Position numbers and translations under genes: made by a program
Source of the DNA: an uncultured Collinsella sp.
GTDB lineage: Bacteria > Actinomycetota > Coriobacteriia > Coriobacteriales > Coriobacteriaceae
Length of the DNA: 7,662 nt
NCBI GenBank assembly: GCA_902482615.1
Contig: CABTAA010000071.1
Location: 1 to 7,662 of the forward strand
Direction: 5' to 3'
In this document: positions 1 through 5,479 of the stretch, piece by piece
How positions within the stretch are numbered: position 1 is the first letter of the stretch
How the letters are laid out: each line of letters begins with the position of its first letter
The notes under the pieces: model-generated
Databases searched by the model: none
What the model was told of the DNA's origin: nothing
What the model saw: only the letters and a program-made list of their open reading frames with translations

Positions 1-494
1 GTGGTCGCCGCGCCTGGGATACCTATACGGCCCGTCTGGGCGATGCACTCGATGCCGCCGCATGCCGCCCGTGTCTCAACGACCCAACATTTATGGTCGA
101 GCGTCGCGAATCGGAGCTTGCGCTGACTGCCGATCGCCTGTCGGGCGCCATAGCACGCTCGGTCGGGACATTCCGCTCCAACTTTGAGCGCCTGCCCGAG
201 CGTCTGATCGCAAGCACCTCGGGGCTCGATGGCAAGCGCCATGCGCTCACGCTTGCGAGTTCCCGCCTGGAGCATCAGGGGCGCACGATGCTTGGTAAAC
301 CAGCGTCCGACCTGGGCCGTGCGGCAGCCTCACTCGATGCCCTGTCGCCGCTCAAGGTGCTTGCCCGCGGCTATTCCATCGCGTACAGCGATGATGGGGT
401 GGCTACGAGCGCCAAGACCTTTAAGCCCGGCGACGCCATCCGCGTGCGTATGGCAGACGGCAACGTGGCGGCAACGGTCGATACGGTCGAGTAG
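1..494 (+). CDS. xseA: Exodeoxyribonuclease VII large subunit, C-terminal part (partial at 5' end)
   Basis: The reading frame is open from the first base (first full codon at position 3) to TAG at 492-494. It gives about 163 residues, roughly the last third of a protein usually 400-450 residues long. What is visible is the arginine- and alanine-rich helical region (ARLGDAL, MVERRESELAL, RSNFERLPERL) expected of the long coiled coil. It is followed by the family's C-terminal signature LSPLKVLARGYSIAYSDDG and a closing small beta domain (FKPGDAIRVRMADG). The catalytic core and OB-fold lie outside the window. The family protein joins several XseB copies to form exonuclease VII, a cytoplasmic metal-independent nuclease that degrades single-stranded DNA from both ends. 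The gene is followed 42 nt later by xseB, the usual bacterial order, which supports the call. No frameshift is seen. Confidence 0.93.
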   Translation, partial: GRRAWDTYTARLGDALDAAACRPCLNDPTFMVERRESELALTADRLSGAIARSVGTFRSNFERLPERLIASTSGLDGKRHALTLASSRLEHQGRTMLGKPASDLGRAAASLDALSPLKVLARGYSIAYSDDGVATSAKTFKPGDAIRVRMADGNVAATVDTVE

Positions 495-536
495 ACCGCG
501 TTTCATAGCGATAAACCTTTAGGAAAGGAAACAGAT

Positions 537-803
537 ATGGCAGAGAAGACCCCGGTCGAGCAGCTTACGTACAAGCAGGCCTCGCAGGAGTTGGAGCTCA
601 TCATCCGCAGCTTGGAGTCGGGCGATATGGAGCTCGAGGAGTCGCTCGAGAGCTATACCCGCGGCGTCGAGCTCCTCAAGAGCCTGCGCACCCGCCTGTC
701 CGATGCCGAGCAGAAGGTCTCGGTGCTCCTGAAGGACGTCGACGGCAACGACGTGCTCGCCGACGGCGAAGCCGCCAACACCGACGACAACCTTTCGTTC
801 TAA
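537..803 (+). CDS. xseB: Exodeoxyribonuclease VII small subunit
   Basis: An 88-residue protein, the usual size for XseB. The N-terminal half carries the family pattern: LTYKQASQELELIIRSLESG, then the E-L-E-E-S-L-E-S-Y-x-R-G-V-E-L-L run at about residues 32-48, then a second helix ending in LSDAEQKVSVL. These two helices form the antiparallel hairpin by which small subunits bind the XseA coiled coil. The tail (about residues 68-88) is acidic and probably disordered. The start at 537 is supported by the purine-rich Shine-Dalgarno AGGAAAGGA at 521-529. It lies 42 nt after xseA on the same strand, so co-transcription is likely. Nothing unusual is seen in the reading frame. Confidence 0.94.
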   Translation: MAEKTPVEQLTYKQASQELELIIRSLESGDMELEESLESYTRGVELLKSLRTRLSDAEQKVSVLLKDVDGNDVLADGEAANTDDNLSF

Positions 804-810
804 CCATCCC

Positions 811-833
811 GACCAAATATAATTACCTTGGTC
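811..833 (+). promoter_or_regulatory. Possible promoter -10 inside a dyad, upstream of the HIT gene
   Basis: A perfect TATAAT hexamer lies at 818-823. It sits inside an inverted repeat, GACCAA (811-816), 11-nt spacer, TTGGTC (828-833). A start near 830 would leave a leader of about 20 nt before the HIT gene. No good -35 hexamer is seen at the right distance (795-800 is TCGTTC), so this may be only an AT-rich spacer in the operon. If it is used, the dyad covers the -10 and could be an operator. Confidence 0.35.
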
Positions 834-852
834 TGTGAGAAAGGAACCAACC

Positions 853-1188
853 ATGTGTGATTGCATCTTCTGCAAAATTGCCAACCACGAGATCCCCTCG
901 ACCGTCGTCTACGAGGATGACCAGGTCATCGCGTTCGACGACCTCAATCCCCAGGCGCCGGTCCACACGCTCGTGATCCCCAAGAAGCACTACAGTGACA
1001 TCGCCGATAACGTGCCCGCCGAGACCATGGGCGCCATGGCCCACGCCATCCAGGAGGTCGCCAAGGCCAAGGGTCTGGAGGACGGTTTCCGCGTCATCTC
1101 CAACAAAGGCGTCAACGCCGGTCAGACCGTCATGCACTTCCACATGCACGTCCTCGGCGGCAAGAACCTGGGCGAGAACCTCATCTGA
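853..1188 (+). CDS. HIT-family (histidine triad) nucleotide hydrolase/transferase
   Basis: An 111-residue protein of the size and layout of bacterial Hint-like HIT proteins. The start CIFCKIANHEIPSTVVYEDD is typical. The catalytic triad H-F-H-M-H falls at residues 95-99, followed by LGGKNLG. C4 and C7, together with H46 and one triad histidine, could form the zinc site found in some family members; that is inference. Family members hydrolyse purine nucleoside phosphoramidates and acyl-AMPs in the cytoplasm, but the physiological substrate cannot be read from sequence. I chose ATG 853 because AAGGA at 841-845 is 7 nt upstream. An in-frame GTG at 835 would place that Shine-Dalgarno inside the gene. 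The gene follows xseB by 49 nt and may share its transcript or use the TATAAT at 818. I do not assign a symbol because HIT branches are hard to separate by eye. Confidence 0.93.
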   Translation: MCDCIFCKIANHEIPSTVVYEDDQVIAFDDLNPQAPVHTLVIPKKHYSDIADNVPAETMGAMAHAIQEVAKAKGLEDGFRVISNKGVNAGQTVMHFHMHVLGGKNLGENLI

Positions 1189-1248
1189 GGACGCCTCTTC
1201 CGTGCAATGAAACGGAAGCTCGGGCACCGATAACTTATATATCAACGC

Positions 1249-1282
1249 AATAAACCCGAGCGCGAGGGCGTTTGGGTTTATT
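1249..1282 (+). terminator. Strong hairpin after the HIT gene; also in the ackA upstream region
   Basis: AATAAACCC (1249-1257) pairs with GGGTTTATT (1274-1282). Inside it, GAG pairs with TTT by one A-U and two G-U pairs, and CGC pairs with GCG, so the RNA would form a near-continuous 15-bp stem closed by a 4-nt GAGG loop. The 3' side runs straight into TTTATTATT, which suits intrinsic termination of the xse-HIT run. It ends 53 nt before the ackA start. If the ackA promoter is upstream of it, it would act as a leader attenuator instead. No convincing ackA promoter was found on either side. Confidence 0.7.
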
Positions 1283-1335
1283 ATTGAAGCGTATGTAACC
1301 TGGCGGCGCCACACCGCCTGTTAGTAGGGAGACAC

Positions 1336-2514
1336 ATGAACGTTCTGGTCGTCAACGCAGGATCTTCGACCCTTAAGTATCAGGTCATCGATACCAAGTC
1401 CCACAAGGTGTCCGCAAAGGGCTCCTGCGAGCGCGTCTGCTTTACCGGCGGTACCTTCACCCACGCTGCCAACGGTTCCAAGAAGGTGACCGAGAACATC
1501 GAGTTCCCCGACCACAAGGTCGCCATCGAGGTCGTCCTGAAGGACCTCGAGGCCAACGGCGTCAAGATCGAGGGCATCGGCCACCGTATCGTTCAGGGCG
1601 GTTGGTACTTCGGCGATTCCTCCCTCGTCGACGAGGACGTCCTCGCCAAGATCCGCGAGGTCGCTCCGCTCGCCCCGCTGCACAACAACCCCGAGGCCAA
1701 CGTTATCGAGTACTGCCTCGAGCAGTATCCCGACCTGCCCAACGTCACGGTCTACGACACTGCTTTCCACTTCAATATGCCCGAGGTCGCCAAGACCTAC
1801 GCCCTGCCCAAGGACGTCTGCGACAAGCTGCACATCCGTAAGTACGGCGCCCACGGCACCAGCTACCGCTACATCTCCAAGAAGGTTGCCGAGATGACCA
1901 ACGGCGAGGCCCGCAAGGTCGTCGTGTGCCACATCGGTTCCGGCGCTTCCCTGTGCGCCATCGAGGACGGCAAGTGCATGGACACCACCATGGGCTTGAC
2001 GCCTCTCGACGGTGTCATGATGGGCACCCGCTGCGGCTCCATCGACCCTGCTACCGTGTGCTACCTGCAGCGCGAGGGCGGTTACAGCTACCAGGAAGTC
2101 GATGACATGATGAACAAGCAGTCCGGTCTGCTTGCCATCTCGGGTATCTCCAACGATGCCCGTGACATCCGTACGCGCGCCTCCGAGGGTGACGAGCGCT
2201 GCCTGCTCGCCTTCGATATGTTCGCCTACAAGGCTATGCAGCAGGCCGGCTCCATGATTGCTTCCATGGCGGGCGTGGATACCATCACCTTTACCGCCGG
2301 CATTGGCGAGAACGACTGGTCGATTCGCAAGGCCTTCTGCGACTGCTTTGAGTGGCTGGGCGTGCGCATCGACAACAACAAGAACCGCGAGGCCGTGGGC
2401 AACGGCCCGCAGGTCATCAGCGCCGCCGGCTCTTCCGTCACGGTCATGGTCATCCCCACCGACGAGGAATACATGATCGCCCACGACGTCGAGCGTCTGA
2501 CCAAGAAAAACTAA
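1336..2514 (+). CDS. ackA: Acetate kinase
   Basis: A 392-residue protein, close to the usual 395-400, of the ASKHA fold. It converts acetyl phosphate plus ADP to acetate plus ATP in the cytoplasm, the ATP-yielding step of acetate fermentation. Both family signatures are present: VLVVNAGSSTLK at residues 3-14, and H199-I-G-S-G-A-S. Other expected residues are R84 in GHRIVQGG, H116 in APLHNNP, D141 in VYDTAFH (catalytic Asp), H173 in GAHGTS, R232 in MGTRCG, D274/R276 in SNDARD, the TAGIGEN loop at 320-326 and E377/E378 in IPTDEE. Several positions depart from the common motif: Q87 where many have His (HGG), S202 where most have Asn (HLGNG), and CGSIDP for SGDIDP. The start at 1336 is preceded by GGGAG at 1327-1331. 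The partner gene pta lies downstream on the opposite strand, not in an ackA-pta operon, so the two must be expressed from separate promoters. Confidence 0.97.
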   Translation: MNVLVVNAGSSTLKYQVIDTKSHKVSAKGSCERVCFTGGTFTHAANGSKKVTENIEFPDHKVAIEVVLKDLEANGVKIEGIGHRIVQGGWYFGDSSLVDEDVLAKIREVAPLAPLHNNPEANVIEYCLEQYPDLPNVTVYDTAFHFNMPEVAKTYALPKDVCDKLHIRKYGAHGTSYRYISKKVAEMTNGEARKVVVCHIGSGASLCAIEDGKCMDTTMGLTPLDGVMMGTRCGSIDPATVCYLQREGGYSYQEVDDMMNKQSGLLAISGISNDARDIRTRASEGDERCLLAFDMFAYKAMQQAGSMIASMAGVDTITFTAGIGENDWSIRKAFCDCFEWLGVRIDNNKNREAVGNGPQVISAAGSSVTVMVIPTDEEYMIAHDVERLTKKN

Positions 2515-2536
2515 CGCGCGCATTTGCAAGTAAACG

Positions 2537-2572
2537 AAAGGCCTCCAGGGCAACAGCTCCGGAGGCCTTTTT
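2537..2572 (+). terminator. Intrinsic terminator of ackA
   Basis: AAAGGCCTCC (2537-2546) and GGAGGCCTTT (2561-2570) form a perfect 10-bp stem with a 14-nt loop. The T-run reaches 2572. It begins 22 nt after the ackA stop. It is a textbook single-stem terminator, in contrast to the nested foldbacks that follow pta, the glycosyltransferase and the peptidase. Confidence 0.9.
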
Positions 2573-2588
2573 ACTAGCAGGTGGACGG

Positions 2589-2774
2589 CGGAAACCCCAT
2601 CCCATTTCCCGCGCAAATACTGGGACACGCTTTCCGGTTGAGGCACGTTGCGGAAAGTGCGACCCACAATAAAGCAAAATTCCGTCCCAAAGTTTCCCAA
2701 ACAGGCCCCAAGCGGAAGCCACATCCCACAATCCGCCTCCAAACTGGGATGTAGTTTCCGGCACAACAACCGCC
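2589..2774. repeat. Three tandem units of 62 bp, each with a 48-bp dyad
   Basis: Units start at 2589, 2651 and 2713, exactly 62 bp apart. Each is a 16-bp left arm, a 16-bp centre, a 16-bp right arm and a 14-bp linker. Left arms begin CGGAA and end CCCA; right arms of units 1 and 3 begin TGGGA and all three contain GTTTCC or CTTTCC near the end. The arms of unit 3 (2713-2728 and 2745-2760) pair at 14 of 16 positions plus one G-U. Those of unit 1 (2589-2604 and 2621-2636) pair at about 12-13 of 16. Unit 2 has a good left arm but a degraded right arm. By hand count units 1 and 3 agree at 32 of 48 positions without gaps, and units 2 and 3 at about 25 of 48. A period of 62 is not a multiple of 3, so it is not a protein repeat. 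Confidence 0.7.
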
Positions 2775-2922
2775 GAAGCCCACCGGCCTTTCAATCTCCA
2801 AAGTGATCATCATCAGCAACGCCTGCGCTCCCAGCAACGGCACCCATCCATTCAGATTTTCAGCTCCAGCTCGTAGCCAAGCCGCCGTCCACCCCGGATT
2901 CTCTGATTGCTACGTGGCGGCA
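2775..2922. other. Non-coding spacer with no recognised feature
   Basis: About 150 bp between the 62-bp repeats and the foldback after pta. Short open frames exist on both strands but none has a Shine-Dalgarno, plausible codon use or recognisable sequence. The first bases (GAAGCCCACC) could be the worn start of a fourth 62-bp unit. Otherwise nothing is seen. Confidence 0.5.
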
Positions 2923-3049
2923 GGGACCCTACAGGGTAAAGCTCTGAAGATATTCCGCAGGACGCATGAAACCCCCGCCGCACGAAGTGCGCAGCGGGGG
3001 TTTCATGCATGTCCGAGGACGTTTTCAGAGCTTTACCCTGTAGGGTCCC
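2923..3049 (-). ncRNA. Nested foldback element 1, in the 3' region of pta
   Basis: The outer arms 2923-2948 and 3024-3049 are a perfect 26-bp inverted repeat (starting GGGACCCTACAGGG). Inside, 2964-2978 pairs perfectly with 2994-3008 (15 bp, GCATGAAACCCCCGC). The apex CGCAC/GTGCG (2979-2983 and 2987-2991) pairs too, and GGAC 2960-2963 pairs with GTCC 3011-3014. On the pta sense strand the core reads GTCCT, then the inner hairpin, then TGCGGAA (plus positions 3016-3020 and 2953-2959), which it shares with the elements at 6536 and 6739. It starts 15 nt after the pta stop. The inner stem is followed only by TTTCAT, so it is at best a weak bidirectional terminator. It also lies between convergent ackA and pta and may shield each from the other. 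Confidence 0.65.
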
Positions 3050-3064
3050 GAGGGGATATGTCCG

Positions 3065-4045
3065 CTACTCAGCCATCTGAGCCTGGACGGCGGTGATGGC
3101 CACGACACCCACGATGTCGTCGGCAGAGCAGCCGCGCGAAAGGTCGTTAACCGGCTTGGCGATGCCCTGCAGGATGGGGCCGTAAGCGTCGGCGCCAGCG
3201 AAGCGCTGGACCAGCTTGTAGCCGATGTTGCCTGCCTCGAGGTCGGGGAACACGAGCACGTTGGCCTTACCGGCGACGGAGGAGCCGGGAGCCTTGAGCT
3301 GGGCGACGGTGGGGACGATGGCGGCGTCGAGCTGCAGGTCGCCGTCGATGGCGAGCTCGGGAGCCTTCTCCTTGCAGAACTTCACGGCCTCTTGGACCTT
3401 CTTGGCGACCTCGCCACCGGCGGAGCCCATGGTGGAGTAGGAGAGCATGGCCACGTGCGGCTCAACGTTGCCCATGAAGGTGGACCAGGAGTGAGCGGAG
3501 GCGATGGCGATCTCGGAGAGCTCGTCGGAGGACGGGTTGATGTTGAGGCCGCAGTCGGCGAAGATCAGCGTGCCGTCGGTGCCGAACTGCGGGGTGTCGG
3601 TGCACATCACGAAGAAGGCCGAGACCAGCTTGGTGCCCGGGGCGGTCTTGAGGATCTGAAGTGCAGGGCGCAGGGTGTCGGCGGTGGAGTGGCAGGCGCC
3701 GGAGACCAGGCCGTCGGCGTCGCCCATCTTGACCATCATGGTGCCAAAGTAGGTGGCGTCCATCACCTGGGCGCGAGCCTGCTCGATGGTAACGCCCTTC
3801 TTGGCGCGGAGCTCGGCAAACTTCTGCGCGTACTCCTCGTGCTTCTCGGCATTGCGCGGGTCGATGACGGTAGCGCCGGGAACGTTGATCTCGTCGGGGT
3901 TGCCCAGGATGACGATTTTTGCCAGGCCCTCCTCGATGATTTTGGTGGCCGCGACGATAGTGCGCGGATCCTCGCCCTCGGGCAGGACGATCGTCTTAAG
4001 GTCGGCCTTGGCGGCAGACTTCATACGGTTTAGGAAATCGCTCAT
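3065..4045 (-). CDS. pta: Phosphate acetyltransferase
   Basis: A 326-residue protein, the short form of Pta: only the catalytic acetyl/butyryl phosphotransferase domain, without the N-terminal DRTGG and P-loop regions of the long E. coli type. It converts acetyl-CoA and phosphate to acetyl phosphate, the substrate of AckA. Visible motifs are KTIVLPEGEDPRT (residues 17-29), DGLVSGACHSTADTLRPALQ (111-130), FADCGLNINPS (162-172), the SYSTMGSAGG loop (202-211), the FPDLEAGNIGYKL segment (266-278) and PVNDLSRGCSADDIV (298-312), with the active-site Ser-Arg pair at 303-304. The start is set by TAAGGAG just upstream (plus 4050-4056). The C-terminal end is complete. It points towards ackA and divergently from glf. 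The leader of about 120 nt holds a hairpin at 4098-4120 and a possible promoter at 4173-4178. Confidence 0.97.
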   Translation of the reverse strand: MSDFLNRMKSAAKADLKTIVLPEGEDPRTIVAATKIIEEGLAKIVILGNPDEINVPGATVIDPRNAEKHEEYAQKFAELRAKKGVTIEQARAQVMDATYFGTMMVKMGDADGLVSGACHSTADTLRPALQILKTAPGTKLVSAFFVMCTDTPQFGTDGTLIFADCGLNINPSSDELSEIAIASAHSWSTFMGNVEPHVAMLSYSTMGSAGGEVAKKVQEAVKFCKEKAPELAIDGDLQLDAAIVPTVAQLKAPGSSVAGKANVLVFPDLEAGNIGYKLVQRFAGADAYGPILQGIAKPVNDLSRGCSADDIVGVVAITAVQAQMAE

Positions 4046-4097
4046 GTTACTCCTTACAAGCGTTTCGCTAAGCTCCAGGCGCCCGGCTGTTCACGAA

Positions 4098-4120
4098 TAA
4101 ACCCGCTGCTAGCGGGTTTA
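4098..4120 (-). promoter_or_regulatory. Leader hairpin upstream of pta (terminator-like)
   Basis: TAAACCCGCT (4098-4107) pairs perfectly with AGCGGGTTTA (4111-4120) over a 3-nt loop. On the pta sense strand the stem is followed by TTTATTCG, a terminator-like arrangement 53 nt before the pta start. No gene on the minus strand ends nearby, since glf diverges, so a simple terminator has no obvious client. That favours an attenuator or leader role. The AAACCC...GGGTTTATT form resembles the hairpin before ackA. Confidence 0.55.
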
Positions 4121-4147
4121 CCTTACGTTAATGTTCGCCGCGGTGCT

Positions 4148-4178
4148 TGAGCTTTCCTTGTGTGGCAAGCTCATTATA
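4148..4178 (-). promoter_or_regulatory. Putative pta promoter -10 with start-site inverted repeat
   Basis: ATTATA at 4173-4178 is a perfect TATAAT on the minus strand. Just downstream in pta sense is an inverted repeat, TGAGCTT (4148-4154), 12-nt spacer, AAGCTCA (4167-4173), which would span the first transcribed bases. This could be a repressor site or a 5' RNA hairpin. No convincing -35 is visible, because that position overlaps the glf -10. Confidence 0.4.
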
Positions 4179-4192
4179 GGACGCATTAGCGC

Positions 4193-4233
4193 TATAATCG
4201 CTCTGATAAATGTGTCTCGAAGAATGTTCGAGA
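4193..4233 (+). promoter_or_regulatory. Putative glf promoter -10 and downstream inverted repeat
   Basis: TATAAT lies at 4193-4198. It and the minus-strand hexamer form an inverted repeat, ATTATAG (4173-4179), 12-nt spacer, CTATAAT (4192-4198), so the two divergent promoters would overlap. A perfect inverted repeat TCTCGAA-GAATG-TTCGAGA at 4215-4233 lies about 10 nt after the expected start. It is a good candidate for an operator or leader hairpin. AAAAGCC (4233-4239) and GGCTTTT (4256-4262) form a further weak hairpin ending just before the glf Shine-Dalgarno. The -35 is poor. Confidence 0.4.
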
Positions 4234-4276
4234 AAAGCCCAGCTAACGAGCCCGTGGCTTTTGACAAGGAGTATCG

Positions 4277-5479
4277 ATGCAGATTACCTCAGGCCTGCCT
4301 GAAGGCTTTAACGCCGGCGCGTACGACATGATTGTCGTCGGTGCTGGATATGCCGGTGCCGTTTGCGCCCGCCGTCTCGCCGAGACCATCGGCTATCGTG
4401 TTGCCGTTTTGGAGCGCCGTAGCCACATTGCGGGCAATGCCTATGACTGCACTGACGAGGCCGGAATCCTGATCCACGAGTACGGTCCGCATATCTATCA
4501 CACCTTTAACGAGCGCGTGCACAATTTCCTGTCGCGCTTTACCAAGTGGACGGATTATCAGCACAAGGTGCTCGCCAACATCAATGGTACCCTTATGCCC
4601 GTGCCCTTCAACCATGCGAGTCTCAAGCTCGCCTTTGGTGACGAGCGCGGCGAGGAGCTGTACCAGAAGCTCGTGGAGACCTTTGGCAAGGATGTCAAGG
4701 TGCCCATTATGGAGTTGCGTAAGAAGAACGACCCCGACTTGGCCGAGGTCGCCGATTACGTCTACGAGAACGTCTTTTTGCATTACACCATGAAGCAGTG
4801 GGGCCAGACGCCCGATCAGATCGACCCCTCGATCACCGGCCGCGTTCCCGTCTTTGTGGGCGATGATGACCGCTACTTCCCGCAAGCTCCCTTCCAGGGC
4901 ATGCCGCAGGAGGGCTACACGGCGCTCTTTGAGCACATGCTCGACCACGACCTGATCGACGTGTTCTGCGACGTGGACGCCCGCGATCTCTTTGAGATCG
5001 ACGAGACTACCGTCAAGATCGACGGCAAGGTCTATGGTGGCGAGATCGTCTACACCGGTCCGCTCGATGAGCTGTTCAATCTCGATCTGGGCGCGCTACC
5101 GTACCGCACACTCGACATGAAGTTCGAGACGCTCGATATGGACCAGTTCCAGCCCGTGGGCACTGTCAACTACACCACGAGCGAGGACTACACGCGCATC
5201 ACCGAGTTCAAGAACATGACCGGTCAGGTCCTGCCCGGCAAGACCACCATCATGAAGGAGTACTCCAAGGCCTATACGCCCGGCTCGGGCGAGACGCCGT
5301 ACTACGCCATTCTTGAGCCCGAGAACCGTGAGCTCTATGAGCGCTATCTTGAGCGCGTCCAGAACCTGACGAACTTCCACCCGGTGGGTCGTCTGGCCGA
5401 GTATCGTTACTACGATATGGACGCCGTGACCAATTCTGCCCTCGATCTTTCGGATGAGATTATCGCCTGCCATGCATAA
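4277..5479 (+). CDS. glf: UDP-galactopyranose mutase
   Basis: A 400-residue flavoenzyme that interconverts UDP-galactopyranose and UDP-galactofuranose in the cytoplasm, supplying galactofuranose for surface glycans. The FAD dinucleotide fold is clear: MIVVGAGYAGAVCARRLAE (residues 18-36, GxGxxG at 22-27) and VLERRSHIAGNAYD (44-57). Family motifs follow: GPHIYHTF (70-77), YTMKQWG (170-176), the arginine in TGRVPVF (R189), DDRYFPQAPFQGMPQEGY (197-214), YTGPLDELF (259-267), TRITEFK (306-312) and the closing GRLAEYRYYDMDAV (371-384). Compared with most members it has about 15 extra N-terminal residues before the flavin fold. I keep ATG 4277 because AAGGAG at 4266-4271 sits 5 nt before it, while the inner ATG at 4328 has no Shine-Dalgarno. 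It overlaps the following glycosyltransferase gene by 8 nt. Confidence 0.96.
   Translation: MQITSGLPEGFNAGAYDMIVVGAGYAGAVCARRLAETIGYRVAVLERRSHIAGNAYDCTDEAGILIHEYGPHIYHTFNERVHNFLSRFTKWTDYQHKVLANINGTLMPVPFNHASLKLAFGDERGEELYQKLVETFGKDVKVPIMELRKKNDPDLAEVADYVYENVFLHYTMKQWGQTPDQIDPSITGRVPVFVGDDDRYFPQAPFQGMPQEGYTALFEHMLDHDLIDVFCDVDARDLFEIDETTVKIDGKVYGGEIVYTGPLDELFNLDLGALPYRTLDMKFETLDMDQFQPVGTVNYTTSEDYTRITEFKNMTGQVLPGKTTIMKEYSKAYTPGSGETPYYAILEPENRELYERYLERVQNLTNFHPVGRLAEYRYYDMDAVTNSALDLSDEIIACHA

Noticed and set aside
1321..2769. Very long open frame on the minus strand through ackA
   Set aside because: It lies antisense to a clear acetate kinase. Its translation is low-complexity V/L/G/D/H, as expected from reversed GC-rich codons, with no recognisable domain.
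2589..2774. Regularly spaced repeats that could suggest a CRISPR array
   Set aside because: Units diverge strongly (about 52-67 percent identity by hand count), and the supposed linkers are only 14 bp. No cas genes are in the window. CRISPR repeats are nearly identical with longer unique spacers.
3392..4033. Long plus-strand open frame through pta
   Set aside because: It is antisense to a clear phosphate acetyltransferase and its glycine- and valine-rich translation has no domain.
4261..4266. Perfect TTGACA that could be a -35 hexamer
   Set aside because: A matching -10 would fall inside the glf coding region (4284-4289 is poor), and the hexamer overlaps the glf Shine-Dalgarno. It is best seen as chance.
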